In this document: positions 1 to 64,000 of the stretch, in pieces
How positions within the stretch are numbered: the stretch's first letter is position 1
How the letters are laid out: every line of letters begins with the position of its first letter
Assembly (NCBI RefSeq): GCF_028476545.1
Contig: NW_026731876.1
Span: 248,001 to 312,000, forward strand
Length of the DNA: 64,000 nucleotides
Reading direction: 5' to 3'
Source of the DNA: Physella acuta
Lineage: Eukaryota; Mollusca; Gastropoda; Physidae
Notes under the pieces: generated by a model
What the model was told of the DNA's origin: nothing
Databases searched by the model: none
The model's input: only the letters and a program-made list of their open reading frames with translations
Made by a program: the position numbers and the translations under genes

Positions 1-31
1 GTATATAGTGCTATCCAACGGTTATCGTATG

Positions 32-296
32 GTGGTAATACAATAACCGCTGTTGTATTAGGGTAATACAATAACCGCTGTTGTATTAGGGTAATACAAT
101 AACCGCTGTTGTATTAGGGTAATACAATAACCGCTGTTGTATTAGGGTAATACAATAACCGCTGTTGTATTAGGGTAATACCATAACCGCTGTTGTATTA
201 GGGTAATACAATAACCGCTGTTGTATTAGGGTAATACAATAACCGCTGTTATATGAGGATAATACAATAACCGCTGTTGTATTAGGATAATACAAA
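32..296. repeat. 28-bp minisatellite with palindromic ends
   Basis: About 9.5 copies of a unit containing taatacaataaccgctgt and gttgtatta. Each unit starts taatacaa and ends ttgtatta, so every copy can form a hairpin. It lies upstream of exon 1 of this window, in an intron or flank. Confidence 0.9.
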
Positions 297-423
297 GTTA
301 TGTTTGAGAATCTTTCTTGAGTGGCAAGGAATGACCAACGTGAGTAATTAAGAATGTTTTAACGAAGCAGGTGTGTAAAGAGTGTATTAAAAAAAACTGT
401 ATCCAGTACAGTTTAATAGAATG

Positions 424-706
424 TTTGTCAAATTAATTCCAGTGTATTTTAAATAAGCTGGTGGTTTTTCTAAGTGGGGTGGTTGTCAAATTAATTCCAG
501 TGTATTTTAAATAAGGTGGTGGTTTTCTAAGTGGGGTGGTTGTCAAATTAATTCCAGTGTATTTTAAATAAGGTGGTGGTTTTTCTAAGTGGGGTGGTTG
601 TCAAATTAATTCCAGTGTATTTTAAATAAGGTGGTGGTTTTTCTAAGTGGGGTGGTTGTCAAATTAATTCCAGTGTATTTTAAATAAGGTGGTGGTTTTT
701 CTAAGT
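424..706. repeat. About 58-bp tandem repeat, 5 copies
   Basis: Units share gtcaaattaattccagtgta and ggtggtttttctaagtgg. Intronic. The 706-870 stretch that follows holds a 45-bp duplication (gattacaacaatgtgacctt twice, 800 and 841) that ends at the exon 1 acceptor. Confidence 0.9.
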
Positions 707-870
707 TTGAAAGAACTCCGTGAATAAGTATTTGTATAGCAAAACTATTGAATAAAATCACGGGTGAATAAAAAAAGTTTGACGTACGAGTGTCTAGACT
801 GATTACAACAATGTGACCTTGACCCACGGGTGTCTAGACTGATTACAACAATGTGACCTTGACCTACCAG

Positions 871-55266
<54,396 letters not shown>

Positions 55267-55474
55267 CAGCGGCTGGCACCACAGGGATACACTCGCCAAG
55301 ATTCCAGAAAACAGATTGCTACATGATGTGTGACAAACCAAACTTCTCTACAAACACACCAGCTACCAGCTTTCAATAGTGAACTACAACGTGGTGACGT
55401 CTAACTACCAACCTCACCATCTCACTTTCTCTAACTACCAACTGACCAAATAATGTCCTTCTATAACTTATGTT

Positions 55475-56140
55475 TGCCCCACACTACCACATACCCCACA
55501 CTAACTACCACATCTCACACACTTACTGCCTCACACTAACTACCCTGTCCCACCCTAACTACCACCTGCTCCACACTACCACCTGCTCCACACTACCACC
55601 TGCTCCACACTACCACCTGTCCCACACTAACTACCGCCTGTCCCACACTAACTACCACCTGCTCCACACTAACTGCCCCACACTAACTACCGCCCGCCCC
55701 ACTCTGTCCCACACTAACTACCACCTGTCCCACACTGCCTCACACTAACTATCACCTGCCCCACACTACCACCTGCCCCACACTAACTACCACCTGCCCC
55801 ACACTATCACCTGCCCCACACTAACTATCGCCCGCCCCTCACTAACTACCACACTGCCCCACACTAACTACCACCTGTCCCACACTAACTACCACCTGCT
55901 CCACACTAACTATCACCTGCCCCACACTGCCCCACACTAACTACCGCCCGCCCCACACTAACTACCGCCCGCCCCACACTAACTACCCCCTGCCCCACAC
56001 TAACTACCACCTGCCCCACACTAACTACCACCCGCCCCACACTAACTACCACCCGCCCCACACTAACTACCACACTGTCCCCACACTAACTACCACCTGT
56101 CCCCACACTAACTACCACTATCCCCACACTAACTATCGTT
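55475..56140. repeat. C-rich minisatellite in the polycystin 3' flank
   Basis: Units of cacactaactaccacctgcc with variable C content, about 30 copies; probably in the 3' UTR. Confidence 0.85.
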
Positions 56141-57540
56141 CGCCCACCTGTAACTACTAATGTCACACAAACTTTGAAAGTTGTAAGTTAAAAGCACCTT
56201 TGACAATCTAAAATTAGTTAGAGCTTAATTACCCAGTTTTAACAACATAATTAATCAATTCTAGTTGTAGCTCCTACTCTATGTAGCCATTCAAATATAT
56301 CGTAGTTTTCATTCATGTTTTGGTATCACTCAATCCTTTCAACCATTCTTTAGGTAGGGTTTACACCATTTTGTTGGGGGGGGGGGGGGATGTGAAAACC
56401 CAAATATTTTTTTAGCTGAACCAGTTACGATAAAAAAAATCGTACTTTTTTTGGATTAAAATTTGTTTGTTTGCGCCAGGTAAACATTATTGTATGATAC
56501 AAATAAAAAAAAACAGGAAGGGGTAGAAATGAAATCAATTGCTAATTTACAATGTTGAGCCCCATTTGAAATCCGTCCATTTACAAGAACCATAACTGTG
56601 TTTGTTGTAGATAACTTCCCTTTGTTCGATATAGTCACTTTATAAAACCTTTTTTTAAATAATAGCATTTGTCCAGTAATTTTTCGGTCAGAAGTGATGG
56701 CAGTTTAAACAATTAAATCTTTAAAAAATAATTTAAAATTCCATAGGATGATGTCATAAAACTATAGGTTAATGTCACATATGTTTTGATACACATAGAA
56801 TCTTTTGCTAAAACAAGTATTTTATAACAGGTCATTAAGCTTTTTTTTTAAAAATGTGTCGATAAAATGTAGATAAGCCGTGTATTTTTTTCGTAAAAAA
56901 ATCTTTATAACTGTTACATTTTTTTTATTTTAATCAACTGGTTATTGTTTACTATTACAATAAAATGTTTAAAAAAATCTTTGAAAGTGATACCAATTGT
57001 TTCATAATAAAAAGGTGTTTTATCGTAAAAATAATCAACGAGTTAATTGTTTTAATATGTATGTGTGTTATACATTGTTTTGTGCACACCCCACACAGCC
57101 ACACCACACAGCAACACGCCAAACAGCTACACACCACACATCACACAGCACACAGTTGCACACCACTTTGTTCCCCCACATAACCTAAACTATAAAAGAC
57201 TATCAACCTGTTACAAACTAGTTTAGAATAATTAATTTACTGCAAACATTTTACAAACTTTGAACCATGTAACAAGAATACCAGATATTTACAGATGGTT
57301 ATAACCTGCACGAACATATCTATACACAGGACCACACATAGCTTTACAACCTGTTTTAAAGTTGGAGAGAAAGTAGAGAAATTTTAATTGGTCAAAGTTC
57401 ACGAAATTCAAGAAGAAATTTAGGCCTATAATGTAACAATTCACAAACGTTGAATGAAAAAAATTCAAACTGGTAAATAATACATACAATGTGGTATAAA
57501 TAGAGAAAGTGATCAGTGATTGGCATTCATATTAGAAATT
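56141..57540. other. AT-rich intergenic/3' UTR stretch, no gene seen
   Basis: Unique, AT-rich, with one poly-G run near 56377. Short ORFs here have no recognisable similarity. Confidence 0.6.
56502..56507 (+). promoter_or_regulatory. Candidate polyadenylation signal of the polycystin gene
   Basis: First AATAAA after the stop codon that I noticed, about 1.24 kb downstream. Another lies near 56960. Base composition makes chance occurrence likely. Confidence 0.3.
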
Positions 57541-57544
57541 ATTG

Positions 57545-58700
57545 TGGATCATGGTCATGTTGACATGGTCATGGTGACATGGTCATGTTGACATGGTCAT
57601 GTTGACATGGTCATGGTGTCATGTTGACATGGTCATGTTGACATGGTCATGTTGACATGGTGATGGTGTCATGTTGACATGGTCATGTTGACATGGTCAT
57701 GTTGACATGGTGATGGTGTCATGTTGACATGGTCATGGTGACATGGTCATGTTGACATGGTCATGTTGACATGGTCATGGTGTCATGTTGACATGGTCAT
57801 GTTGACATGGTCATGTTGACATGGTGATGGTGTCATGTTGACATGGTCATGTTGACATGGTCATGTTGACATGGTGATGGTGTCATGTTGACATGGTCAT
57901 GGTGACATGGTCATGTTGACATGGTCATGTTGACATGGTCATGGTGTCATGTTGACATGGTCATGTTGACATGGTCATGTTGACATGGTCATGGTGTCAT
58001 GTTGACATGGTCATGTTGACATGGTCATGTTGACATGGTCATGTTGACATGGTCATGGTGATGGTGACATGGTCATGGTGATGGTGACATGGTCATGGTG
58101 ACATGGTCATGTTGTCATGTTGACATGGTCATGGTGTCATGTTGACATGGTCATGGTGATGGTGACATGGTCATGTTGACATGGTGATGGTGACATGGTC
58201 ATGGTCATGTTGACATATTCATGGTGACATGGTCATGGTGTCATGTTGACATGGTCATGGTGACATGGTCATGGTGATGGTGACATGGTGACATGGTCAT
58301 GGTGTCATGTTGACATGATCATGGTGACATGGTCATGGTGACATGGTCATGTTGTCATGTTGACATGGTCATGGTGTCATGTTGACATGGTCATGGTGTC
58401 ATGTTGACATGGTCATGGTGATGGTGACATGGTCATGTTGACATGGTGATGGTGACATGGTCATGGTCATGTTGACATATTCATGGTGACATGGTCATGG
58501 TGTCATGTTGACATGGTCATGGTGACATGGTCATGGTGATGGTGACATGGTGACATGGTCATGGTGTCATGTTGACATGATCATGGTGACATGGTCATGG
58601 TGACATGGTCATGGTGACATGGCGACATGGTGACATGGTCATGGTGTCATGGTGACATGATCATGGTGACATGGTCATGGTGACATGGTCATGGTCATGT
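57545..58700. repeat. gacatggtcatgttgacatggtc array, intergenic
   Basis: Over 1.1 kb of 9- to 15-bp units (gacatggtcatggtgtcatg) with long higher-order duplications; it ends in a C-rich stretch (58728-58880). Confidence 0.93.
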
Positions 58701-58921
58701 TAAAGTGTGACGATGATACATTCGGCACAACCTCCCCCAGCCCCACCACCAACACTAACCTCAAGCCCCAACCCCCACCCATGCCCCACCCCTACCTCCC
58801 CCCACCACACCAGCACCTCCCCACCAGCCCCACCCTTAACTTCCCCAGCCCCATCCCTACCTCCCCCATCACTTCTAGCTTCCCAGATGTTTGACCGAGT
58901 TTACATACATATGCCAATCTA

Positions 58922-58927
58922 TTTATT
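58922..58927 (-). promoter_or_regulatory. Candidate polyadenylation signal of the guanylate cyclase gene
   Basis: AATAAA on the minus strand, about 680 nt after the stop codon at 59606. Only composition and position support it. Confidence 0.3.
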
Positions 58928-59605
58928 TAGCACGCACAAAAGATGCGCTTGTTGTTATAATTACTTTTAAAACCCCACTGAGTTAATGAGGGGGTGGGGT
59001 GGGTAACAGAGTGCTTGTTTGTCGTTTCCAACGATTTAATCCAGCTTTTAGAACAACACTTTTACAAACATCAGAACATATGTTGGCAGTTATCTATAAA
59101 GATGAGTTTTATACAAATTTTACATGAATCATTTGTCTTCAATAAAACATCGATAATAATTCAAATTAATAAAATCCACTGCGTTGACTTGTATTGCCAT
59201 GCTTTTCACCAGCCGCCATTACATAGGGTTTAAGTCATTCACATGAAGTCAGAAGTCATCTCTGACTTATTGAATTTAAATATGTGGCTAGGAATCTACC
59301 AGGCTCTAAATATTGTAAACAGTGTGAGTTTGATTCGAAATAAAACAATGTGAGCTATTCAAGTTGAGCTACCACAGACAGGAATATGGGCCATTTAAGT
59401 TCCAGTATCATAGACAGGAACCCGGGATATTCAAGTTCCGGTACCACGGTACCACAAACTGTAACACAGACAGGAGAAGGAAGGCGAGCTCATGAAACAT
59501 AGCCTTATAGAGATGGAGCGATGCAACACCAACATTAGTTATGTGCTCCTGGACTAGACGTGTGTGCCCCTGCTCGTTGACTGGGGGGGGGGGGGTACGA
59601 CGGCA

Positions 59606-60127
59606 CTAGACGTGCGTGCCATTGCCCGTCGACTGGGGAAAATACTCCATAAGTAAAGTCGTCACTTCAGTTGGAGCAGACGAATTATTTTCACAGTAGC
59701 TTTTGAAATAATCCCGCGGTTTTTTCAACGAATCAGAACGTCGCAGAGACGTGACGTCATTGACAGAGCCCTTATTTGAGCGGATGGATCGCTCTTTGAG
59801 TGCGGGGCTGAGGTACTGTTTCTGCATGCCGTTGGTGCTGATGTTGATGTTGGTGTTGATGTTGGTGTTGATGCCCTCAGGGATCGAGCCCGACTTGGAA
59901 TGGTCTGTGGGTACGAAGAGCTGGCTGCTGTGCTGAGAATGTAACGATGGAGTGGCGGGCTGCGTGGGTGGCTCGGGACTGGCTCTGATGGTTTTGTCTG
60001 AAGGGTAGAGTTCCCTGCTGCTGCTGCCGTGGCTGATCCTGGGCGTGGTTTGATCCTGGGGCGTCAGGTCGGTCCTTTTAGACTTGTCTTCACCAAGTAG
60101 CCAGTACGTCAGTTGCGTCCCTTTGCC
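59606..60127 (-). CDS. Receptor-type guanylate cyclase, last coding exon (cytosolic tail)
   Basis: The exon begins after a minus-strand tttcccag acceptor (60128-60135) and reads GKGTQLTYWLLGEDKSKR, completing the MKGKG..TYWL signature that closes the cyclase domain. It continues for about 155 residues of low-complexity tail: Ser/Pro/Gln-rich, an N-I-N-T repeat (INTNINTNINIS), basic SLRRSDSLKKP, and the C-terminus STGNGTHV followed by TAG (59606-59608). The phase matches the previous exon exactly (AAG then GGC). The last three residues T-H-V fit a class I PDZ-binding motif (S/T-x-hydrophobic). Long tails ending in such motifs are known in Gyc76C-type receptors; an orthology claim would need the upstream exons. 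The gene is convergent with the polycystin gene. Confidence 0.88.
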   Translation of the reverse strand, partial: GKGTQLTYWLLGEDKSKRTDLTPQDQTTPRISHGSSSRELYPSDKTIRASPEPPTQPATPSLHSQHSSQLFVPTDHSKSGSIPEGINTNINTNINISTNGMQKQYLSPALKERSIRSNKGSVNDVTSLRRSDSLKKPRDYFKSYCENNSSAPTEVTTLLMEYFPQSTGNGTHV

Positions 60128-60186
60128 CTGGGAAATTTTTAAAAATCTGGTAACAACATGGCCGAGAAGAAGAGCACTCGACTGCT

Positions 60187-63100
60187 AATCTAAAAGCCTC
60201 TAGTTTAATTCGTGAGGCCCAATCTAAAAGCCTCTAGTTTAATTCGTGAGGCCCAATCTAAAAGCCTCTAGTTTAATTCGTGAGGCCCAATCTAAAAGCC
60301 TCTAGTTTAATTCGTGAGGACCAATCTAAAAGCCTCTAGTTTAGTTCGTGAGGCCCAATCTAAAAGCCTCTAGTTTAATTCGTGAGGCCCAATCTAAAAG
60401 CCTCTAGTTTAATTCGTGAGGCCCAATCTAAAAGCCTCTAGTTTAATTCGTGAGGCCCAATCTAAAAGCCTCTAGTTTAGTTCGTGAGGCCCAATCTAAA
60501 AGCCTCTAGTTTAATTCGTGAGGCCCAATCTAAAAGCCTCTAGTTTAATTCGTGAGGACCAATCTAAAAGCCTCTAGTTTAGTTCGTGAGGCCCAATCTA
60601 AAAGCCTCTAGTTTAATTCGTGAGGCCCAATCTAAAAGCCTCTAGTTTAATTCGTGAGGCCCAATCTAAAAGCCTCTAGTTTAGTTCGTGAGGACCAATC
60701 TAAAAGCCTCTAGTTTAGTTCGTGAGGCCCAATCTAAAAGCCTCTAGTTTAGTTCGTGAGGCCCAATCTAAAAGCCTCTAGTTTAGTTCGTGAGGCCCAA
60801 TCTAAAAGCCTCTAGTTTAATTCGTGAGGCCCAATCTAAAAGCCTCTAGTTTAATTCGTGAGGCCCAATCTAAAAGCCTCTAGTTTAATTCGTGAGGCCC
60901 AATCTAAAAGCCTCTAGTTTAGTTCGTGAGGCCCAATCTAAAAGCCTCTAGTTTAGTTCGTGAGGCCCAATCTAAAAGCCTCTAGTTTAGTTCGTGAGGC
61001 CCAATCTAAAAGCCTCTAGTTTAGTTCGTGAGGCCCAATCTAAAAGCCTCTAGTTTAATTCGTGAGGCCCAATCTAAAAGCCTCTAGTTTAGTTCGTGAG
61101 GCCCAATCTAAAAGCCTCTAGTTTAGTTCGTGAGGCCCAATCTAAAAGCCTCTAGTTTAATTCGTGAGGCCCAATCTAAAAGCCTCTAGTTTAGTTCGTG
61201 AGGCCCAATCTAAAAGCCTCTAGTTTAGTTCGTGAGGCCCAATCTAAAAGCCTCTAGTTTAATTCGTGAGGCCCAATCTAAAAGCCTCTAGTTTAGTTCG
61301 TGAGGACCAATCTAAAAGCCTCTAGTTTAGTTCGTGAGGACCAATCTAAAAGCCTCTAGTTTAGTTCGTGAGGACCAATCTAAAAGCCTCTAGTTTAGTT
61401 CGTGAGGCCCAATCTAAAAGCCTCGAGTTTAGTTCGTGAGGACCAATCTAAAAGCCTCTAGTTTAGTTCGTGAGGCCCAATCTAAAAGCCTCTAGTTTAG
61501 TTCGTGAGGCCCAATCTAAAAGCCTCTAGTTTAATTCGTGAGGCCCAATCTAAAAGCCTCTAGTTTAGTTCGTGAGGCCCAATCTAAAAGCCTCTAGTTT
61601 AGTTCGTGAGGCCCAATCTAAAAGCCTCTAGTTTAATTCGTGAGGCCCAATCTAAAAGCCTCTAGTTTAGTTCGTGAGGCCCAATCTAAAAGCCTCTAGT
61701 TTAGTTCGTGAGGCCCAATCTAAAAGCCTCTAGTTTAATTCGTGAGGCCCAATCTAAAAGCCTCTAGTTTAGTTCGTGAGGACCAATCTAAAAGCCTCTA
61801 GTTTAGTTCGTGAGGCCCAATCTAAAAGCCTCTAGTTTAATTCGTGAGGCCCAATCTAAAAGCCTCTAGTTTAATTCGTGAGGCCCAATCTAAAAGCCTC
61901 TAGTTTAATTCGTGAGGCCCAATCTAAAAGCCTCTAGTTTAATTCGTGAGGCCCAATCTAAAAGCCTCTAGTTTAATTCGTGAGGACCAATCTAAAAGCC
62001 TCTAGTTTAATTCGTGAGGCCCAATCTAAAAGCCTCTAGTTTAGTTCGTGAGGTCCAATCTAAAAGCCTCTAGTTTAATTCGTTAGGACCAATCTAAAAG
62101 CCTCTAGTTTAAATCGTGAGGACCAATCTAAAAGCCTCTAGTTTAAATCGTGAGGACCAATCTAAAAGCCTCTAGTTTAGTTTGTGAGGACCAATCTAAA
62201 AGCCTCGAGTTTAGTTCGTGAGGACCAATCTAAAAGCCTCTAGTTTAAATCGTGAGGACCAATCTAAAAGCCTCTAGTTTAAATCGTGAGGACCAATCTA
62301 AAAGCCTCTAGTTTAGTTCGTGAGGACCAATCTAAAAGCCTCTAGTTTAAATCGTGAGGACCAATCTAAAAGCCTCTAGTTTAAATCGTGAGGACCAATC
62401 TAAAAGCCTCTAGTTTAGTTCGTGAGGACCAATCTAAAAGCCTCTAGTTTAGTTCGTGAGGACCAATCTAAAAGCCTCTAGTTTAGTTCGTGAGGCCCAA
62501 TCTAAAAGCCTCTAGTTTAGTTCGTGAGGACCAATCTAAAAGCCTCTAGTTTAGTTCGTGAGGACCAATCTAAAAGCCTCTAGTTTAGTTCGTGAGGACC
62601 AATCTAAAAGCCTCTAGTTTAGTTCGTGAGGACCAATCTAAAAGCCTCTAGTTTAGTTCGTGAGGCCCAATCTAAAAGCCTCTAGTTTAGTTCGTGAGGA
62701 CCAATCTAAAAGCCTCTAGTTTAGTTCGTGAGGACCAATCTAAAAGCCTCTAGTTTAGTTCGTGAGGACCAATCTAAAAGCCTCTAGTTTAGTTCGTGAG
62801 GACCAATCTAAAAGCCTCTAGTTTAGTTCGTGAGGACCAATCTAAAAGCCTCTAGTTTAGTTCGTGAGGCCCAATCTAAAAGCCTCTAGTTTAGTTCGTG
62901 AGGACCAATCTAAAAGCCTCTAGTTTAGTTCGTGAGGACCAATCTAAAAGCCTCTAGTTTAGTTCGTGAGGACCAATCTAAAAGTCTCTAGTTTAGTTCG
63001 TGAGGACCAATCTAAAAGCCTCTAGTTTAGTTCGTGAGGCCCAATCTAAAAGCCTCTAGTTTAGTTCGTGAGGACCAATCTAAAAGCCTCTAGTTTAGTT

Positions 63101-63690
63101 CGTGAGGACCAATCTAAAAGCCTCTAGTTTAGTTCGTGAGGACCAATCTAAAAGCCTCTAGTTTAATTCGTGAGGACCAATCTAAAAGCCTCTAGTTTAA
63201 TTCGTGAGGACCAATCTAAAAGCCTCTAGTTTAGTTCGTGAGGACCAATCTAAAAGCCTCTAGTTTAGTTCGTGAGGACCAATCTAAAAGCCTCTAGTTT
63301 AATTCGTGAGGACCAATCTAAAAGCCTCTAGTTTAATTCGTGAGGACCAATCTAAAAGCCTCTAGTTTAGTTCGTGAGGACCAATCTAAAAGCCTCTAGT
63401 TTAATTCGTGAGGACCAATCTAAAAGCCTCTAGTTTAGTTCGTGAGGACCAATCTAAAAGCCTCTAGTTTAATTCGTGAGGACCAATCTAAAAGCCTCTA
63501 GTTTAGTTTGTGAGGCCCGATCTAAAAGCCTCTAGTTTAATTCGTGAGGCCCGATCTAAAAGCCTCTAGTTTAATTCGTGAGGACCAATCTAAAAGCCTC
63601 TAGTTTAGTTTGTGAGGCCCGATCTAAAAGCCTCTAGTTTAATTCGTGAGGCCCGATCTAAAAGCCTCTAGTTTAATTTGTGAGGCCCAT
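60187..63690. repeat. 34-bp minisatellite, last intron of the guanylate cyclase gene
   Basis: About 103 copies of aatctaaaagcctctagttt plus aattcgtgaggccc. Variants (aattcg/agttcg, ggcccaa/ggaccaa) are grouped regionally: ggccc dominates on the left and ggacc on the right. It is not derived from either splice site. Confidence 0.96.
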
Positions 63691-63729
63691 TCCTACTCTA
63701 ATCATAGTGACTTCACCAAGAATATTTAC

Positions 63730-63821
63730 CTTCATCGTGACTAGACCCCGCTCCTCTAGGTGAAATCCTCCAATGGCGTCCAGAATTTTCTTACACTCAC
63801 CACTGCAGTGGATCTTTAGCG
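63730..63821 (-). CDS. Receptor-type guanylate cyclase, penultimate exon
   Basis: Read on the minus strand, a cag acceptor at 63822-63824 and a gtaaat donor at 63729-63724 bound a 92-nt exon. It encodes [18 protein letters not shown], then [12 protein letters not shown]. This is the C-terminal end of the class III nucleotidyl cyclase domain of membrane guanylate cyclases (compare the LKIHVS...LRG...MKGKG pattern of natriuretic-peptide receptors). The closest resemblance I recall is the Drosophila Gyc76C group (CKQALDKLGGY...KRGLVNMKGKG). The enzyme makes cGMP from GTP. The rest of the gene lies to the right, beyond the window. Confidence 0.88.
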
Positions 63822-63843
63822 CTGGAAGATACAGTGGAAGGCA

Positions 63844-63846
<3 letters not shown>

Positions 63847-63915
<69 letters not shown>

Positions 63916-63990
63916 GTATATACATATATCTGTGCATGTATTTATGTAATTGTGGGTGTGTATGTCTCAGTATGTGTATATATAAATATA
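63847..63990. repeat. (TA)n microsatellite and related AT repeats
   Basis: About 30 TA followed by tatgtatatata variants, in the intron upstream of the guanylate cyclase exon at 63730-63821. Confidence 0.95.
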
Positions 63991-64000
63991 TATATCTCGA

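Noticed and set aside
56955-57489. Short ORFs in the intergenic region
   Set aside because: AT-rich, fewer than 75 codons, no similarity recognised.
60187-63690. CRISPR-like regular array
   Set aside because: Units are contiguous with no unique spacers, the flanking genes are eukaryotic and no cas genes exist; it is an intronic minisatellite.

Overview
This is eukaryotic, metazoan genomic DNA: coding exons of 68-289 bases with GT-AG introns, vertebrate/lophotrochozoan-type gene families, non-autonomous hAT elements and very many tandem repeats. A mollusc, perhaps a gastropod, is my best guess (inference from gene structure and the Gmr1-like retrotransposon). It is not shown by any diagnostic locus.

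About 54 kb (871-55266, + strand) is the 3' part of one giant gene. I placed 50 exons by splice sites and reading phase. They join into one uninterrupted frame of 2507 codons plus a stop; the 5' end lies to the left of the window. The product is a polycystin-1-like protein: PKD repeats, a REJ module, a GAIN/GPS autoproteolysis region, TM1, a PLAT domain, TM2-6, the extracellular polycystin (TOP) domain, a six-helix TRPP-type channel unit (TM7-11 with pore), and a short basic, proline-rich C-terminal tail. A second gene converges on it from the right (minus strand, 63821-59606). Its last two exons encode the end of a receptor-type guanylate cyclase catalytic domain and a cytoplasmic tail ending in a possible PDZ ligand. 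The region between them (55267-59605) holds UTRs, two minisatellites and AT-rich unique DNA.

Nearly every intron carries a minisatellite, and many of these are built from the gene's own splice junctions. Arrays at intron 5' ends repeat the last bases of the exon plus its GT donor (introns 4, 8, 9, 15, 28, 29, 31, 33, 39, 42, 43, 46, 48). Arrays at intron 3' ends repeat the AG acceptor, often with the start of the next exon (introns 29, 31, 37, 44, 46). Intron 29 is almost wholly two such arrays back to back. The arrays in introns 37 and 42 stay open in the host reading frame, so shifted splice choice could lengthen the protein without truncating it. This is the most unusual feature of the window.

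Mobile elements: a whole-looking Gmr1-type Ty3/Gypsy retrotransposon (5169-12019, minus strand, integrase before reverse transcriptase) in intron 7; four short hAT-like elements with exact 8-bp target duplications (13897, 14888, 26220, 46490), plus related or damaged copies; and a 1.85-kb terminal-inverted-repeat element (43069-44914) that landed inside the acceptor-derived array of intron 37. No tRNA, rRNA or CRISPR features were seen.
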